Below, piece by piece: positions 21,712 to 32,700 of a DNA stretch of 64,000 nucleotides. Source of the stretch: Cepaea nemoralis (Eukaryota; Mollusca; Gastropoda; Stylommatophora; Helicidae); the NCBI GenBank assembly GCA_014155875.1, contig JACEFZ010016111.1:1-64000 (forward strand). The letters are read 5' to 3'. The notes under the pieces were generated by a model that was not told the origin of the DNA, ran no database searches, and saw only the letters and a program-made list of their open reading frames with translations. The stretch's first letter is position 1; each line of letters opens with the position of its first letter. Both the position numbers and the translations under genes were made by a program.

Positions 21712-24700
21712 CTATAACTGCAATGCTGTCTCTTGTATGAATTGAACTGTCTTTTTCAGTTCACACAGAGATCCATAGAGTTTATCTTCCACTGTCGTCT
21801 CTCTAGGCCAGAAGGTTTGCCTAGATATGTTATATTTTGGGCAGTCTTGGAGTATGTGCTCTGCTGTCTGCGACGCCAATCCACATGTGCACATGGCTGT
21901 TTCACCAATCTTGAATTTTGTATACATGTGGTTGCGTAATCTATTGTGCCCTGTTCTGAGGCGCAGAATAATGACTTGTTCTGGTCTATCCATAACGTGG
22001 TAGTCATCTTGAGCAGGTTTTGGTGGCTTTCTGACTGATTTGATCATTCTTTTCTTTTGGTGGTATGTAACGGGCACATCAGGCTGTTCTTCTTTGGCTC
22101 CTTCCTTAGCCAATTGATCAGCTCTGTCGTTTCCGGGTACTCCACAGTGGGATGGTATCCACTGTATGGTGACCTTATGCTGACTGCTAAGTTCAGAAAG
22201 TAGTGTCCTTAGTACTGGCAATTTCCCAGACAGGAGCGCCTCGAGTACTGATTTTGCATCTGTCAATAGCACCACAGGTTGTGTACCATTGCTGGTATTT
22301 AGTAATTTCTCTGTTGCTATCTTGATTGCCTCAATTTCAGCATCGTAGTTATGGCAGTACTTTCCTGTCGGTACTCTAGCTGTGTCCCTGGTATTATTTG
22401 GGTATTCTATGTACACTCCCGCTCCTCCATTTCGAACAGCATTTTGTGCTGACCCATCTGTGTAGACTCGGATCCAGAGGTCCTGTGGGTATTCTTCATC
22501 AAGGAAGCTGAGAGTGGCTGTTCTGCGCTACACACTGTTCTATTCTTCCTTGTCAAATATTCCTCTCACTTTTGTCTGGATTTGTAATATTCTATGCTCA
22601 TCTTTCCATGGAGTTCGCTCTGGAATAGTTGTTAGGGGGATACCAACTGTGGGCAGATCGGTGGTTTCTCTGCAGAGTCGTTTGGCCTGGTGGATAAAAC
22701 TACTTCTTTTCAACCGCCCCATAGCTAGGTTTTCAAATCTGTTCTTCATAGGGTGGCCTGGCAAGCTGAGGAACTTTTCTGCTTGTATTAGCGTTTTCGT
22801 ATCTCTGCGCTCACTCAGTGCTTGTGTCCTCCCCATCTTCTCCATTTCCACTATAGGGGTTGATCTCATCCCTCCTGTGGAGACTCTTAAGTGCTTGATT
22901 TTGCACTTTGTCCAGCTCTTGTAATGTGGTTTTTGATGCTGAACACCACGCAGTTGACCCGTATTCCAGGTGTGGTCGTATGCTCTGTTGATAAACTTTG
23001 CTAAGTATTTTCCCACTGGCTCCCCATGTGGTTCCACTTAGCTTTCTCAGGATGGCTATTTTCCTTATGGCTTTTGCTACTGCTTTGTTGATGTGCTTTC
23101 TCCATGTCAGCCTGCCATCAAATGTTACTCCAAGGTATGTTGGTTCTTTATCTTCTCTTAGGGGTGTTCCATTTATCTGGATGGTCCCTGCCTTTTGTTT
23201 TGGAGAGAGGGTAAATAGGGTGGTGCTGCACTTGTCAGTGTTTATGCTGACACACCATCTATTTGCCCATGCAACAAATGTGTCTACAGCTCTTTGTAGT
23301 AATCTGGTGGCCACTGATGCATGTTCATGTGTGCTCCATAGAACCAGGTCATCGGCGTACATTGCGGCTTTAATTCCATGCGGTAGATTAGCAACGAGAT
23401 CATTGATGAAGATTAGAAAGAGTGTGGGGGACAAGACTCCGCCCTGGGGAACACCGTGACGCAGTAGTACTTTCTTGCTCTTTAGTCCGTCTATCTGTAC
23501 TCGGGCTCTTCTGTTGTGCAAGTATGCTTTCACCCATTTGTACATTCTTCCATTGACTTTGCAGTTTCTCAGTTTATTCATCAGACCTTCTTTCCAGACT
23601 TTGTCAAAGGCTTTCTTCAAATCTATCCATGCCGCAAGCACCAGCTTCTTCTCTTGGAATGCATCCTCAATTTCTTGAGAGAGGTAGGTTGTCTGATCTT
23701 CCGTAGAGTAGCACTGCCTAAAGCCAGCCTGCTGTGGCACAAGGATGTTTTTACTTTCAATGTACCACTGCAGTCTGTGATTGATGATGCGCTCCAGTGT
23801 TTTGCAGAGACAGCTGGTGAGGCTAATTGGTCTGTAGCTAGAGGCAATGGAACTATCTTTCCCTGATTTTAGGAGGGGTATCATGATTGTTTCTCTCCAG
23901 GCTTGTGGAACACTGCCTAAGGTCCAACTGTTATTGAAGATCTGCAACAGCTTTGCTTTGGCCTCTGTTCCTAGGTTCCTGATCATTTCATTGGAGATAC
24001 CATCAGCTCCTGGTGACTTTCTCATTTTCAGTTTTGATATGGCTAGCTCCAGTTCGCTGATTGTGATGGGTGCCTCCAGAACCTCATGTACTATTTCCTT
24101 CTGTCCTGTATGTTGCCGTTTCTCTCGAATCTCTTGTTGTTTCTCTGGACTAATTTTGATATTGTTATCTTGTGCGAATGAGTCCGCAAAATGGTCAGCT
24201 GCTTGCTTTCTTGTTAAGATGTTTCCATCTTTATGTAGTGCAATTTTTGAGTTTCTCCCTGTGCCCTCATCGTTAAGTTGTTTTATTAGCTTCCACAATT
24301 TCCTTGTGTCTCTTTCAAAGTTCAGAGACTGTTTTTTCCTGCCAGCTTTTCCGTCTAGCCTGCAGCTTGGCCCTTTGAAATTTGGCTTTTGCATGCTGGA
24401 ATTTATTGTGGTGCTCTTGGCTGGGTGTGACCTCTGCTTGCTTTCTACATACTTCCACATCATTATGCAACTGTTCCAGTTCACTACTCCAGTAGGGTTT
24501 ATATTGTTTACGGGCTCCTCTTGGTACTGTTTCTCGCGCTGCCTGTAGTATGCATTTCCCAAACTCTTCAACTACTTTATTTATGTCTTTCTCAGTGTTC
24601 AGGTTTCTAACCAGTATGCTGGTGCGATTCTTGTACATTGCCCAGTCTGCTTTCTTGTAGTTCCACCTCGAGAGGGTGCTGCTTTCACTTACAAGCTCAT

Positions 24701-25538
24701 TTTCTACAGTTAGAAAGACTGGTCGATGGTCACTGCCACCAAGTTGTTTCCCAACAATTCGTGTAATGTTCCACTCCAGGTCTGGTGAATGAAAAGCCAG
24801 GTCAGGTGTAGTTGTAGAGTGCCATGATCTCGAGTAGAAAGTATGTGGGTCGGACGGCTTGTTAACCAAGATGAATCTATTCTCATCCTGCCAGTCTTCC
24901 AGTCTCTCTCCTCTCTGGTCCATGTGATCATAGCCCCAACTCTGCGAGTGGCTGTTGAAATCGCCACACACAATCATTTTTTCTGTTAATGGTAGTGTGT
25001 CCAGTGCCTGTGGGCGGTCACTTGGACAGTAGTAATTGATCAGATGTAGGTCTGTATAGCCTGTTTTAAGTTTAAGTGTCTGATACTCAGCCCCTTCCAT
25101 ATAGACTTCGATTTGGGAAGCAGTGATGTTATTTTTTACAAGGGTAAGTATCCCACCTTTTCGCCTGTCCTTTCGGTCAGATCGGTAACACTGGTAGCCT
25201 CTGATTTTGAAGGCTATATTTTCGTTGAGGTGAGTTTCTTGCAAGCAACATATGCTTACTTTTTCTTGGTCCAGGATGTTTTCTAATTCTACTTTTTTGT
25301 TGCTGACTCCCTCCGCATTCCAGTGCATTATTTTAAGTCTTTGTTTAGTATGGCCAGCTGTTCTATTCTTATGTCCCCTGGCTCCACAGGACATCTGAGA
25401 AGGACCTCCAGTAGTTGGGGTTGGACCCTTTCGAGACATAGGGCCCGGCACTGCACCTGCCTGGGGGTCCAAAGCAGGGCGAGCACCATAACTTTTAGCA
25501 GTAGTCGACATATTCCATTTTGCGTAATTGCGTGGCAT
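21712..25538 (-). pseudogene. LINE polyprotein (EN-RT-RNase H) with frameshifts
   Basis: Endonuclease (25538 to about 24350): IMHWNAEGVSN, CLQETHLNE, VCGDFNSHSQSWGYD and GGSDHRPVF are all visible. A frameshift near 24350 leads into the reverse transcriptase (to about 22880), with RKSPGADGISNEMI, SYRPISLTSCLCK, QAGFRQCYSTEDQ, AWIDLKKAFDKVW, HGVPQGGVLSPTLFLIFIND, catalytic MYADDLVLWS and TYLGVTFDGRLTW. Another shift near 22880 and two stops near 22530 precede RNase H (IRVYTDGSAQNA, LLTDAKSVLEAL, WIPSHCGVPGNDRADQLAK). The end has CTCG...H...C. All catalytic motifs are intact, so the damage is only a few lesions and the copy is fairly young. Confidence 0.88.
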
Positions 25539-25824
25539 CCTGATTTCTGTGGTGCGCCTCCTGGCTGGTTGCCTCCGTCTTCAGCACCTTTCCTTTGCTA
25601 GAGCAGACTGTGGTCTCACTCGAATTTAGATGTGTACACACGCACACACGTGTCTGCACATGCATGTATGTGTATACACATCTAGAGCACACTGGTTATT
25701 TTCCGGCGCCAGATACTCGCCGTCGCCCCTTCTCCTGTTAGTTTAAACAGTTCCGCCACGTGAAGGCCAGGAGTTGGACTTTTGCTGCATAGGTTATGTA
25801 TTCACGAGCCATTAGGGTATTTAA

Positions 25825-25853
25825 GCAATGTTGGGCACTCACCCCAACACTGC
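25825..25853 (-). other. 11-bp hairpin in LINE 5' UTR
   Basis: GCAATGTTGGG (25825-25835) pairs with CCCAACACTGC (25843-25853) around a 7-nt loop, with one G-U pair. It lies about 35 nt from the element's 5' end. Confidence 0.55.
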
Positions 25854-25886
25854 GCCCCGGCTACATACAGCAACATTTGGAACCAT

Positions 25887-25962
25887 TGAATCGGCTAACT
25901 CAGCATCAACACACCGAAAGTTTAAGAGCTACTTATCCATTCAACCATGTTGGCCTCCAATG
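25887..25962 (-). repeat. SINE-A, head half (split)
   Basis: Continues the SINE cut at 21679. On the minus strand it shows the tRNA-like ATGGTTGAATGGATAAG start and the GCTGAGTTAGCCG part. Confidence 0.7.
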
Positions 25963-26200
25963 GTCCTAGTATGACAGTATATCATCTTTTGGTTAAAAAC
26001 TGGTGGTCAAGTGTGGCAGTATATCATTATTCAGCACTGAATTAGTAAACTTATAGTATGGTGACAATACGCCTGTGTATTACTGGGACCCGTGAAGGAA
26101 TAGTAATATGAATGTAGGTTACATACTTGCACGTCAAAAAGGCAACTAAGGATGGTCTGCATGTGACAGGCTGCCTCATCCCATAGACAGCTTTAGATGC
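25963..26200. other. No feature seen
   Basis: Unassigned sequence. A TGGCAGTATATCAT phrase occurs twice (about 25972 and 26014) but nothing more was recognised. Confidence 0.35.
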
Positions 26201-26560
26201 AACATCCAACCTATCATGAACAACTCAACACAGGGCTTGGGAGATGCAAGGCAGCAACAGCATGATGATGATAGTGTGTGGTAGTCGCAAATATGCTTGC
26301 CTGCCAAACTGGTGGTTTGAATTCCCATGATTGTTGTAAACATGGACCCTGACTGCCAGGTTGACCCAGCCTGAAGTTGTAACCAGGACATGTTCTGGGA
26401 AGCAAGGCGTAATATTGACCAAACCAGCATCAAGTGCCGTGTGGTGTATAACCACATGGCTAGCACCAGATACCCAACAGGCCTCCAGCCATGGAACAGG
26501 GTCCTGTACTTGACTCTGATGATGATCAATGACCCCACCCTCCAACCTACCTCCTCCGCC
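26201..26560 (+). repeat. SINE-B, diverged copy
   Basis: This matches, with many changes, the better copy at 53470-53920. Shared parts are a box-B-like GGTTTGAATTCCC (26310-26322), a single CAGGTTGACCCAGCCTG motif (26358-26374), and GTAACCAGGACATGT. The family appears tRNA-derived. Confidence 0.55.
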
Positions 26561-26654
26561 ATCAAATTCATTTTAACTCTGTCTTCTTTTTAAGTGAATG
26601 TCACATCTGTTCACTATTTTTGGTCTACTCCTGATTCTCTTGTCCCTGTGGCCA

Positions 26655-26765
26655 CAGTATGCTGACCACATCACCCAGCGAGTGCTCAATGGTCTGTACA
26701 ACTGTAAGTCTAGCACTGTAGCCAGACGCACCTGAAGGTGTGTTAAAGGATCCGTGACCTACTTA
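26655..26765 (+). repeat. SINE-B tail fragment
   Basis: GCTGACCACATCACCCAG...GGTCTGTACAACTGTAAGTC resembles the SINE-B 3' part at 29015-29130 and 53780-53900. Confidence 0.5.
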
Positions 26766-26894
26766 CCCTCTGTGCTAGGTTATGGTACTGAGCATTGTTT
26801 TACAATTACATTTACATGTGAACTTAATCTGTAGTGTAATTACATGCCATAAAGATTTCTGAGTAGACAGAAAGGACATCAGACTTATTAGTAA

Positions 26895-27595
26895 CTAGCT
26901 GACGACCCGGCCCGGCGTCACCAGGCACCTGGTGGGGAGCGTCTCATTGAATTCATATAAGTAGTCATCATACATTCAAATACCTTTCTCTAAGCGCACA
27001 GAGTACGTGTTCGGCCCCTGCTCCCTTTCCCATTGCTCATCTGTTTCTGATGCTCCCATTCCCATTGCTCGTCTGTTTCTGATGCTCCCGTTCCCGTTGC
27101 TCGTCTGTTTCTGATGCTCCTGTTCCCGTTGCTCGTCTGTTTCTGAAGCGTGTAATGCCTTTTTCTTTCCTGTAAAAGTTAAAAATTGATTTTAAACTAA
27201 CTATTTCAGTTGGATCCGCGAGAGTGAGAACAACATCTGTACAAAATTTCATCTCAATCGGATGGACCGTTCGGGAACGCATAAAGGACACACACACAAA
27301 GAAACATTATAAGTAGATATAACTGTTCATAACTAATTTCTGGTTTAATCAGAGAGTGAATTCCCTTGGAGCAAGATGGCGGGACATTTCTTTGTCTGTT
27401 TCTGAAGCTTGTAATGCTTTTTCTTTCGTGCTTGAGGAAAAATTGTTGATTTTAAACTAACTAACTATTTCAGTTGGATCCGCGGGAGTGAGAACAACAT
27501 CTGTAGAAAATTTCATCTCAATCGGATGGACCGTTCGGGAACGCATAAAGGACATACAAACAAACAAACATTCTCTTTTATATATATAGACTTGT
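26895..27595 (+). repeat. Interspersed repeat with duplicated 3' half
   Basis: Begins ACTAGCTGACGACCCGGCC, a start common to a widespread invertebrate repeat type. It carries the stretch TTTCATCTCAATCGGATGGA twice (about 27247 and 27509), each time followed by CCGTTCGGGAACGCATAAAG and a CA-rich end. It ends in a TA-rich run at 27580-27590. Confidence 0.6.
27016..27150. repeat. 32-33 bp minisatellite, about 4 units
   Basis: Units built on TGCTCGTCTGTTTCTGATGC with CCCGTTCCCGT between them. They lie inside the interspersed repeat. Confidence 0.8.
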
Positions 27596-28795
27596 ACTGG
27601 GAACAAGAGGCGTCAATTAGATACGGAAATAATTACTCATCGCCCATAGAGATAAAAAGAGGAGTACAGCAGGGATTCGTGTTGTTCCCAAGCCTATTCA
27701 ACATAATTAAATAATTTTTAAACAAGTTGAACTGTCTGGACTTAACATCAATGGAAGAATCATAAACAATCTTACGTATGCTGACGCAACCCGTGTTACT
27801 AGCAGAAAGCAAGCAAGAGTTACAAAACCTAGAGGTACAAGTAAACAGGCATAGTGTAACAGTATTGGGATCTAGTGGGAAACCCAGATACAGCACGATT
27901 GAGCATTGAGACTGAAAGGGGGGGGGAGATGCTCAATCGTGACGTATTGGGTTGGTATGGGCAGTTAGAACCCAGCTTGAGTAGCGAATGGAGGTGTACA
28001 TCGGAGCTTTGTTATATTAAGCCAATAAACGTTTTATCAACAAACAAACGACCGGCCTTCGTCTTATATATTACACTGTTATAATAGTGCAGGATGCAGT
28101 TTAGATATTAACATCCTAAAAACAAAAACTGATAATTGGCAGTGGAAACAAAAGGTCATCAGTGAACATCACAATAAACTAGGAGATATAGAACAAGTTT
28201 CTCCTATCTTCCACATATTATACATATTAAGGCAGAAGTTAAGTAGAAATCAAAAAGAGAATAGGAATCGCCAAAACTGCTTTCAACAACATGAGATCAG
28301 TATTAACATTTAGAGAGATTAACAACGCATTAAAAATGAGAATTGTCAAATGCTACGTAAATTCAACACTACTGTATGGTGCAGAAGCCTGAACATTGAA
28401 CAAGCAACTAGAAAGTCAAATAGAGGCCTTGGCGATGTTGATATACAGAAGAATATGTTGTATTTCATGGAAACAAAAGCAATATCAAATACAGAGATTC
28501 TTAAAAAAAGTTTGGAATGAAAAATGAGTTTATGAAAGAAATAAAAAAGAGGCAAGTGAAATATTTCGGCCATGTTAAAAGACATGACACTCTCATAAAA
28601 ACTATACTGGAGGGCAAGGTTGAGGGCAAGCGAGCAAGAGGCAGACAATGATACAAGTGGGAAGATAACATCAAGAGATGGACGAACATCAATCTGACAG
28701 AATGCACAATCAAGGCAAGAGACAGACAGTGTTGGAGATCCAGTGCAGCCAACCTTCATTGTGGAGATGGCACCTGATTGATTGATTAATCTGTA
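27596..28795 (+). pseudogene. RTE-like LINE remnant with solo LTR inside
   Basis: Decayed + strand reverse transcriptase: IEIKRGVQQGFVLFPSLFN (27645-27705), a YADATRVT-type YADD remnant (27775), VNRHS|AGCSLDINILKTKT across the solo LTR, LLYGAEAW (28370) and VKYFGHVKRHDT (28555). It ends in GATT repeats (28770-28787). Several frameshifts and stops are present. Removing 27855-28083 rejoins the frame exactly. Confidence 0.8.
27855..28083. mobile_element. Solo LTR, 229 bp
   Basis: The insertion starts TGTAACAGT and ends ACTGTTATA, near-inverted ends. It is flanked by ATAG (27851-27854 and 28084-28087). An AATAAA lies at 28023, and the 13-nt inverted repeat CACGATTGAGCAT (27894-27906, 27929-27941) forms a hairpin. 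Size, ends and 4-bp duplication fit a solo LTR of a Gypsy-like element; a small DNA transposon is the alternative. Confidence 0.6.
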
Positions 28796-29014
28796 GAGGA
28801 ATGGGTGGCCAAAGGGTCAGAATAGTCAACTTACACATCATGGGAATGTGTCTGATTCTTAGCAAAGCTTGGGGTTTATAATGTCCTAACCTGTATACTG
28901 CATGGCAACTGAATAGGTAAATGGCCTGTATTCCCCAGTTATGACAACTCTCTCAGCACTTGCCAAAAATGGTACATGTGCCATAATGAAAACAGGCAGA
29001 CATAGTCTCTGATG
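28796..29014. other. No feature seen
   Basis: Nothing was recognised here. Confidence 0.35.
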
Positions 29015-29135
29015 AAGTTGTGTACTGATGGCACTTGTCACATCACCCACAGAGTGCTGACTTCTTTATACAAATATGGGTCTAGCCCAGTTTCCCTGAT
29101 GCATCTTAAGGCATATAAAAGGGTCCTTTACTTTT
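29015..29135 (+). repeat. SINE-B tail fragment
   Basis: CACATCACCCACAGAGTGCTG...CTTTATACAAATATGGGTC...AAGGCATATAAAAGGGTCC matches the 3' part of SINE-B at 53780-53900. Confidence 0.6.
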
Positions 29136-29159
29136 GTTTTTAAAGTTGTGTGCTTTTTG

Positions 29160-29312
29160 GTTTTGCGCTCGCTCGCTTTGAACTCATGCGTAGTCCCTAC
29201 ACACTACTTCAAGTAGTGCTGGACTGGATTTTTCATGTGGATTAGCTTTACCTATTAACAGTGTCCCTCACCATCAGGCGAACCCACGCCGACTTCAGAG
29301 GTGTTGTGTACT
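29160..29312 (-). repeat. SINE-A 3' fragment
   Basis: Reverse-oriented tail and body of SINE-A: AGTGCTGGACTGGATTTT, then GTGGATTAGCTTTACCTATT and CACCATCAGGCGAACCCAC on the + strand. The head is missing. Confidence 0.75.
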
Positions 29313-29534
29313 ATTAATTAATATGGCAGCCAGTAGAATATTAATTCAAACCATTTAAATGCAGTACTAGGGTACTAAACTTTTCAGAGAGATATCAGTA
29401 AATCTAACATTGACTGAGACAGTGAATAAAGCAACTTCATCAGATGTACACATTTATTCTGATAGCAAGGAATGGATGCTTTCAGAACAGATAGACATGT
29501 TAATAACATGAGCATCTTGTATCTTTTGTTGCAG

Positions 29535-29795
29535 CATTTTACAAGCCCAGTTCTTGATCACTTGACTAGTGCCCGCTTGTTTGATTTGCTGGAGGGGCCC
29601 CTTCCTCAGAAGTACCAACAACATAAAGGGCATCATAACCGTCCTCAGCATCACCAGAATCACGAGATCAACCTTCCTCACTTCACCTCTCACCTGGCTA
29701 ACCTGTTGAAAGGTGATATCCCAGACCTTGCACACAGCTGCATGTTCCTGGCCTCCAGTTCTCCGAAAACTGTTTCTGCTCAAGATCTGATCACG
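29535..29795 (+). CDS. MEAK7: MEAK7 exon (N-terminal region)
   Basis: The acceptor is ATCTTTTGTTGCAG and the donor ACG|GTACAT; 87 codons, phase 0 at both ends. It encodes HFTSPVLDHLTSARLFDLL at the start, a His/Gln-rich loop (YQQHKGHHNRPQHHQNHE), and LPHFTSHLANLLKGDIPD near the end. The last part matches the conserved FT-SMSHLLKG-type segment of the family. The His-rich loop is not a normal family feature. Confidence 0.75.
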
Positions 29796-32700
29796 GTACA
29801 TGTCTATAATGAGTTGTACGTCAGGCATTGACAGCCAGACTATAGGCGTGTTATCCAGTGGGGGGATGTTACTGTTTCATTTAGAGACATGGTCTATAAT
29901 GTCCCATATTTGTTAGGGTGTTTATATCTATATGTTCACCGTTTGACTCGTGCTCCGAAGGTTGTGTGTTCGATTCCAGGCCGCGCCCTTCGGTTTACGA
30001 GTTAAATGTTTCGGAGACTCCTGTGGGTCGTTGCTAAAAGCTACGGAGTTCGTGCTTTGTGTGACGCTTTCCGTGCTGCGGAAAGAGACCGAGCCATATG
30101 GGATAAAACCCGGTGCAATGAAGTCAACCCTGTCAACTTTTAAGCGACTTTTTAAAAATCTATATGTTCATCCTCTTGTTTCTTGCCCTGTATGGTGTTT
30201 CTTTAAATGTTTATATATGAATGTTCTTACCCTTGTCTCTTGCCATGTGGGATGCTTGTTATTCTTCAACTGTCTCTTATCATGTGTGATGTTTGTTACA
30301 ATATATTCTCTGTATATTCTGCTACAATGTCTCTCAATGCTTGGTGTTTGTTACAACAAGTGTTTATATCTGTATATTCATTTGCTGTGTCTTGCCATGT
30401 GTGATGTGTGAGAATGTTTATAACTGTATATTCTTCTGTTTCATGTTATGTGTGATGTTTTTGACATTGCTTCTAAGAATCCTGTGTAACCTCTGCATTG
30501 CCCAGGCCAGCCTATGTCAGACTTCTTGTGAACAGTTTTTACTGTTGCTGATCACGAAGCCAAGGTATTCACAGTTTGTGATTTTTTCCATTTCTTCATA
30601 GCTGTTTGTGATCTTTGGTTGACATGTAGTTTTGTCTGTGCACATTATTTTTATTCTGTTGGGGTAACCATTGTCACTTCTCTTGACAGAATCAACTTCT
30701 CTAATCTTTGAGCACTGTTTGAGAGGAGGACCTTGTCATCTGCAGTTTTTGAGTTTTGGGATTGCATTTCTACCAGTTATGAATGGATCATAGTTGTCTT
30801 TGGTCTCATTATTTGTTTAATTGTTTTATTACATTTTCTGCATATATGTTGAAACAGTGGGGGGAGGGGGGGGGGGGGGGGGGGGGGGTGAGAGAGAGAA
30901 TATCAGTTGATGTTATCTTTCCATAAGGAGGTCAGCATGGGCGAATGGATAAGAGTGCTCACTCTTAAACTTCTGGTGTGCTGACATTGAGGTAGTGGGT
31001 TTTAACCCCTACACTGATCAGTTGCACTAAAATCTTGACATCTCAACCTTGACTTGGGGACATAAATTACAAGTACCTCAGAAGTTGGAGTGGGTTTACC
31101 TGATGGCAAGAGACACTGGTTATAGGGAAAGCTAATCCACACGCAAAATCAGTCCAGTGCACTTCCTAGTAGTGGCATCTCCTAGAAGTAGTAACACATG
31201 TATGGACTACGCTTGAGTACAGAGCGAGCAAATGCAAAAACAAACTATCTTTTTCATACTATAATATAGTGGAGCACAGTTTCCAGTATATATTCTATTG
31301 TTAGGTGGGTCCTGTGTGGGTGTTGTTTGTCATGCTAGGTTGTTTTTTGGGTCATTATATTCTAACATGATTGTGTCTTATTTCAGTTTGTCGATAGCAT
31401 TCTTCACAGTTACGAAAAACTGCTGACAGCACACTGTTCAGCCTACCAGAGCTGGATTTTTGCACCTGCAACAGATTCTCGCCTCCGACTGGCACGCTCT
31501 TTGTTGAGTCCACTGCTACAGCTTGGTAATATTGCCTTGTGTGTTAGTGTTATCTCTTTGTTGAGTCCACTGCTATAGCCTGGTAATGTTGCCTTGTGTG
31601 TTATTGTTATCTCTTTGTTGAGTCCACTGCTATAGCCTGGTAATGTTGCCTTGTGTGTTATTGTTATCTCTTTGTTGAGTTCACTGCTATAGCCTGGTAA
31701 TGTTGCCTTGTGTGTTATTGTTATCTCTTTGTTGAGTCCACTGCTACAGCCTGGTAATGTTGCCTTGTGTGTTATTGTTATCTCTTTGTTGAGTCCACTG
31801 CTATAACCTGGTAATGTTGCCTTGTGTTTTATTGCTATTTCTTTGTTGAGTCCACTGCTATAGCCTGGTAATGTTGCCTTGTGTGTTATTGTTATCTCTT
31901 TGTTGAGTCCACTGCTATAGTCTGGTAACGTTGCCTTGTGTTTTATTGCTATTTCTTTGTTGAGTCCACTGCTACAGCTTGGTAATGTTGCCTTGTGTGT
32001 TATTGTTATCTCTTTGTTGAGTCCACTGCTATAGCCTGGTAATGTTGCCTTGTGTTTTATTGCTATTTCTTTGTTGAGTCCACTGCTACAGCTTGGTAAT
32101 ATTGCCTTGTGTGTTATTGTTATTTCTTTGTTGAGTCCACTGCTACAGCCTGGTAATGTTGCCTTGTGTGTTATTGTTATCTCCTTGTTGAGTCCACTGC
32201 TATAGCCTGGTAATGTTGCCTTGTGTGTTATTGTTATCTCCTTGTTGAGTCCACTGCTACAGCCTGGTAATGTTGCCTTGTGTTAGTGATATCTCCTTGT
32301 TGAGTCCACTGCTATAGCCTGGTAATGTTGCCTTGTGTGTTATTGTTATCTCCTTGTTGAGTCCACTGCTACAGCCTGGTAATGTTGCCTTGTGTTAGTG
32401 TTATCTCCTTATTGAGTCCACTGCTATAGCCTGGTAATGTTGCCTTGTGTGTTATTGTTATCTCCTTGTTGAGTCCACTGCTACAGCCTGGTAATGTTGC
32501 CTTGTGTTAGTGTTATCTCCTTGTTAAGTCCACTGCTACAGCCTGGTAATGTTGCCTTGTGTATTAGTGTTATCTCCTTGTTGAGTCCACTGCTACAGCC
32601 TGGTAATGTTGCCTTGTGTGTTATTGTTATCTCCTTGTTGAGTCCACTGCTACAGCCTGGTAATGTTGCCTTGTGTTAGTGTTATCTCCTTGTTGAGTCC

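Larger units (their letters stand above)
21680..25886 (-). mobile_element. I/ingi-like LINE, second subfamily, nearly full length
   Basis: This minus-strand LINE inserted in SINE-A. The TSD TGAATCGGCT is at 21670-21679 and 25887-25896. It ends in a (GAA)n tail. The ORF starts near 25538, leaving about 350 bp of 5' UTR. The protein has the same layout as the copies at 1171 and 38926 but is clearly diverged, and its 3' UTR is very short. The 5' end does not show the ribozyme-like pattern of the other subfamily. Confidence 0.88.
29796..31386 (+). other. MEAK7 intron with repeats
   Basis: Contains an unassigned stretch (29830-30480) rich in TGTTTATATCTGTATATTC-like phrases, a minus LINE fragment (30490-30850), a G-run (30859-30888) and a SINE-A (30927-31240). 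Around 29950-30000 a TGTGTTCGATTCC box-B-like motif hints at another tRNA-derived SINE, but no second copy was seen. Confidence 0.5.

Noticed and set aside
26650..26703. Possible MEAK7 upstream exon (CCACAG acceptor, GTAAGT donor)
   Set aside because: The sequence matches the SINE-B tail at 29015-29130 and 53780-53900, so the splice-like sites are coincidental.
28839..28870. Start exon of MEAK7 (ATGGGAATGTGT)
   Set aside because: An MG start is present but the frame stops after about 13 codons and no donor fits phase 0 of the next exon.
30927..31010. tRNA-Leu gene (also at 51838-51925)
   Set aside because: The tRNA-like part has a damaged cloverleaf and is the head of a dispersed SINE with a shared body and tail.
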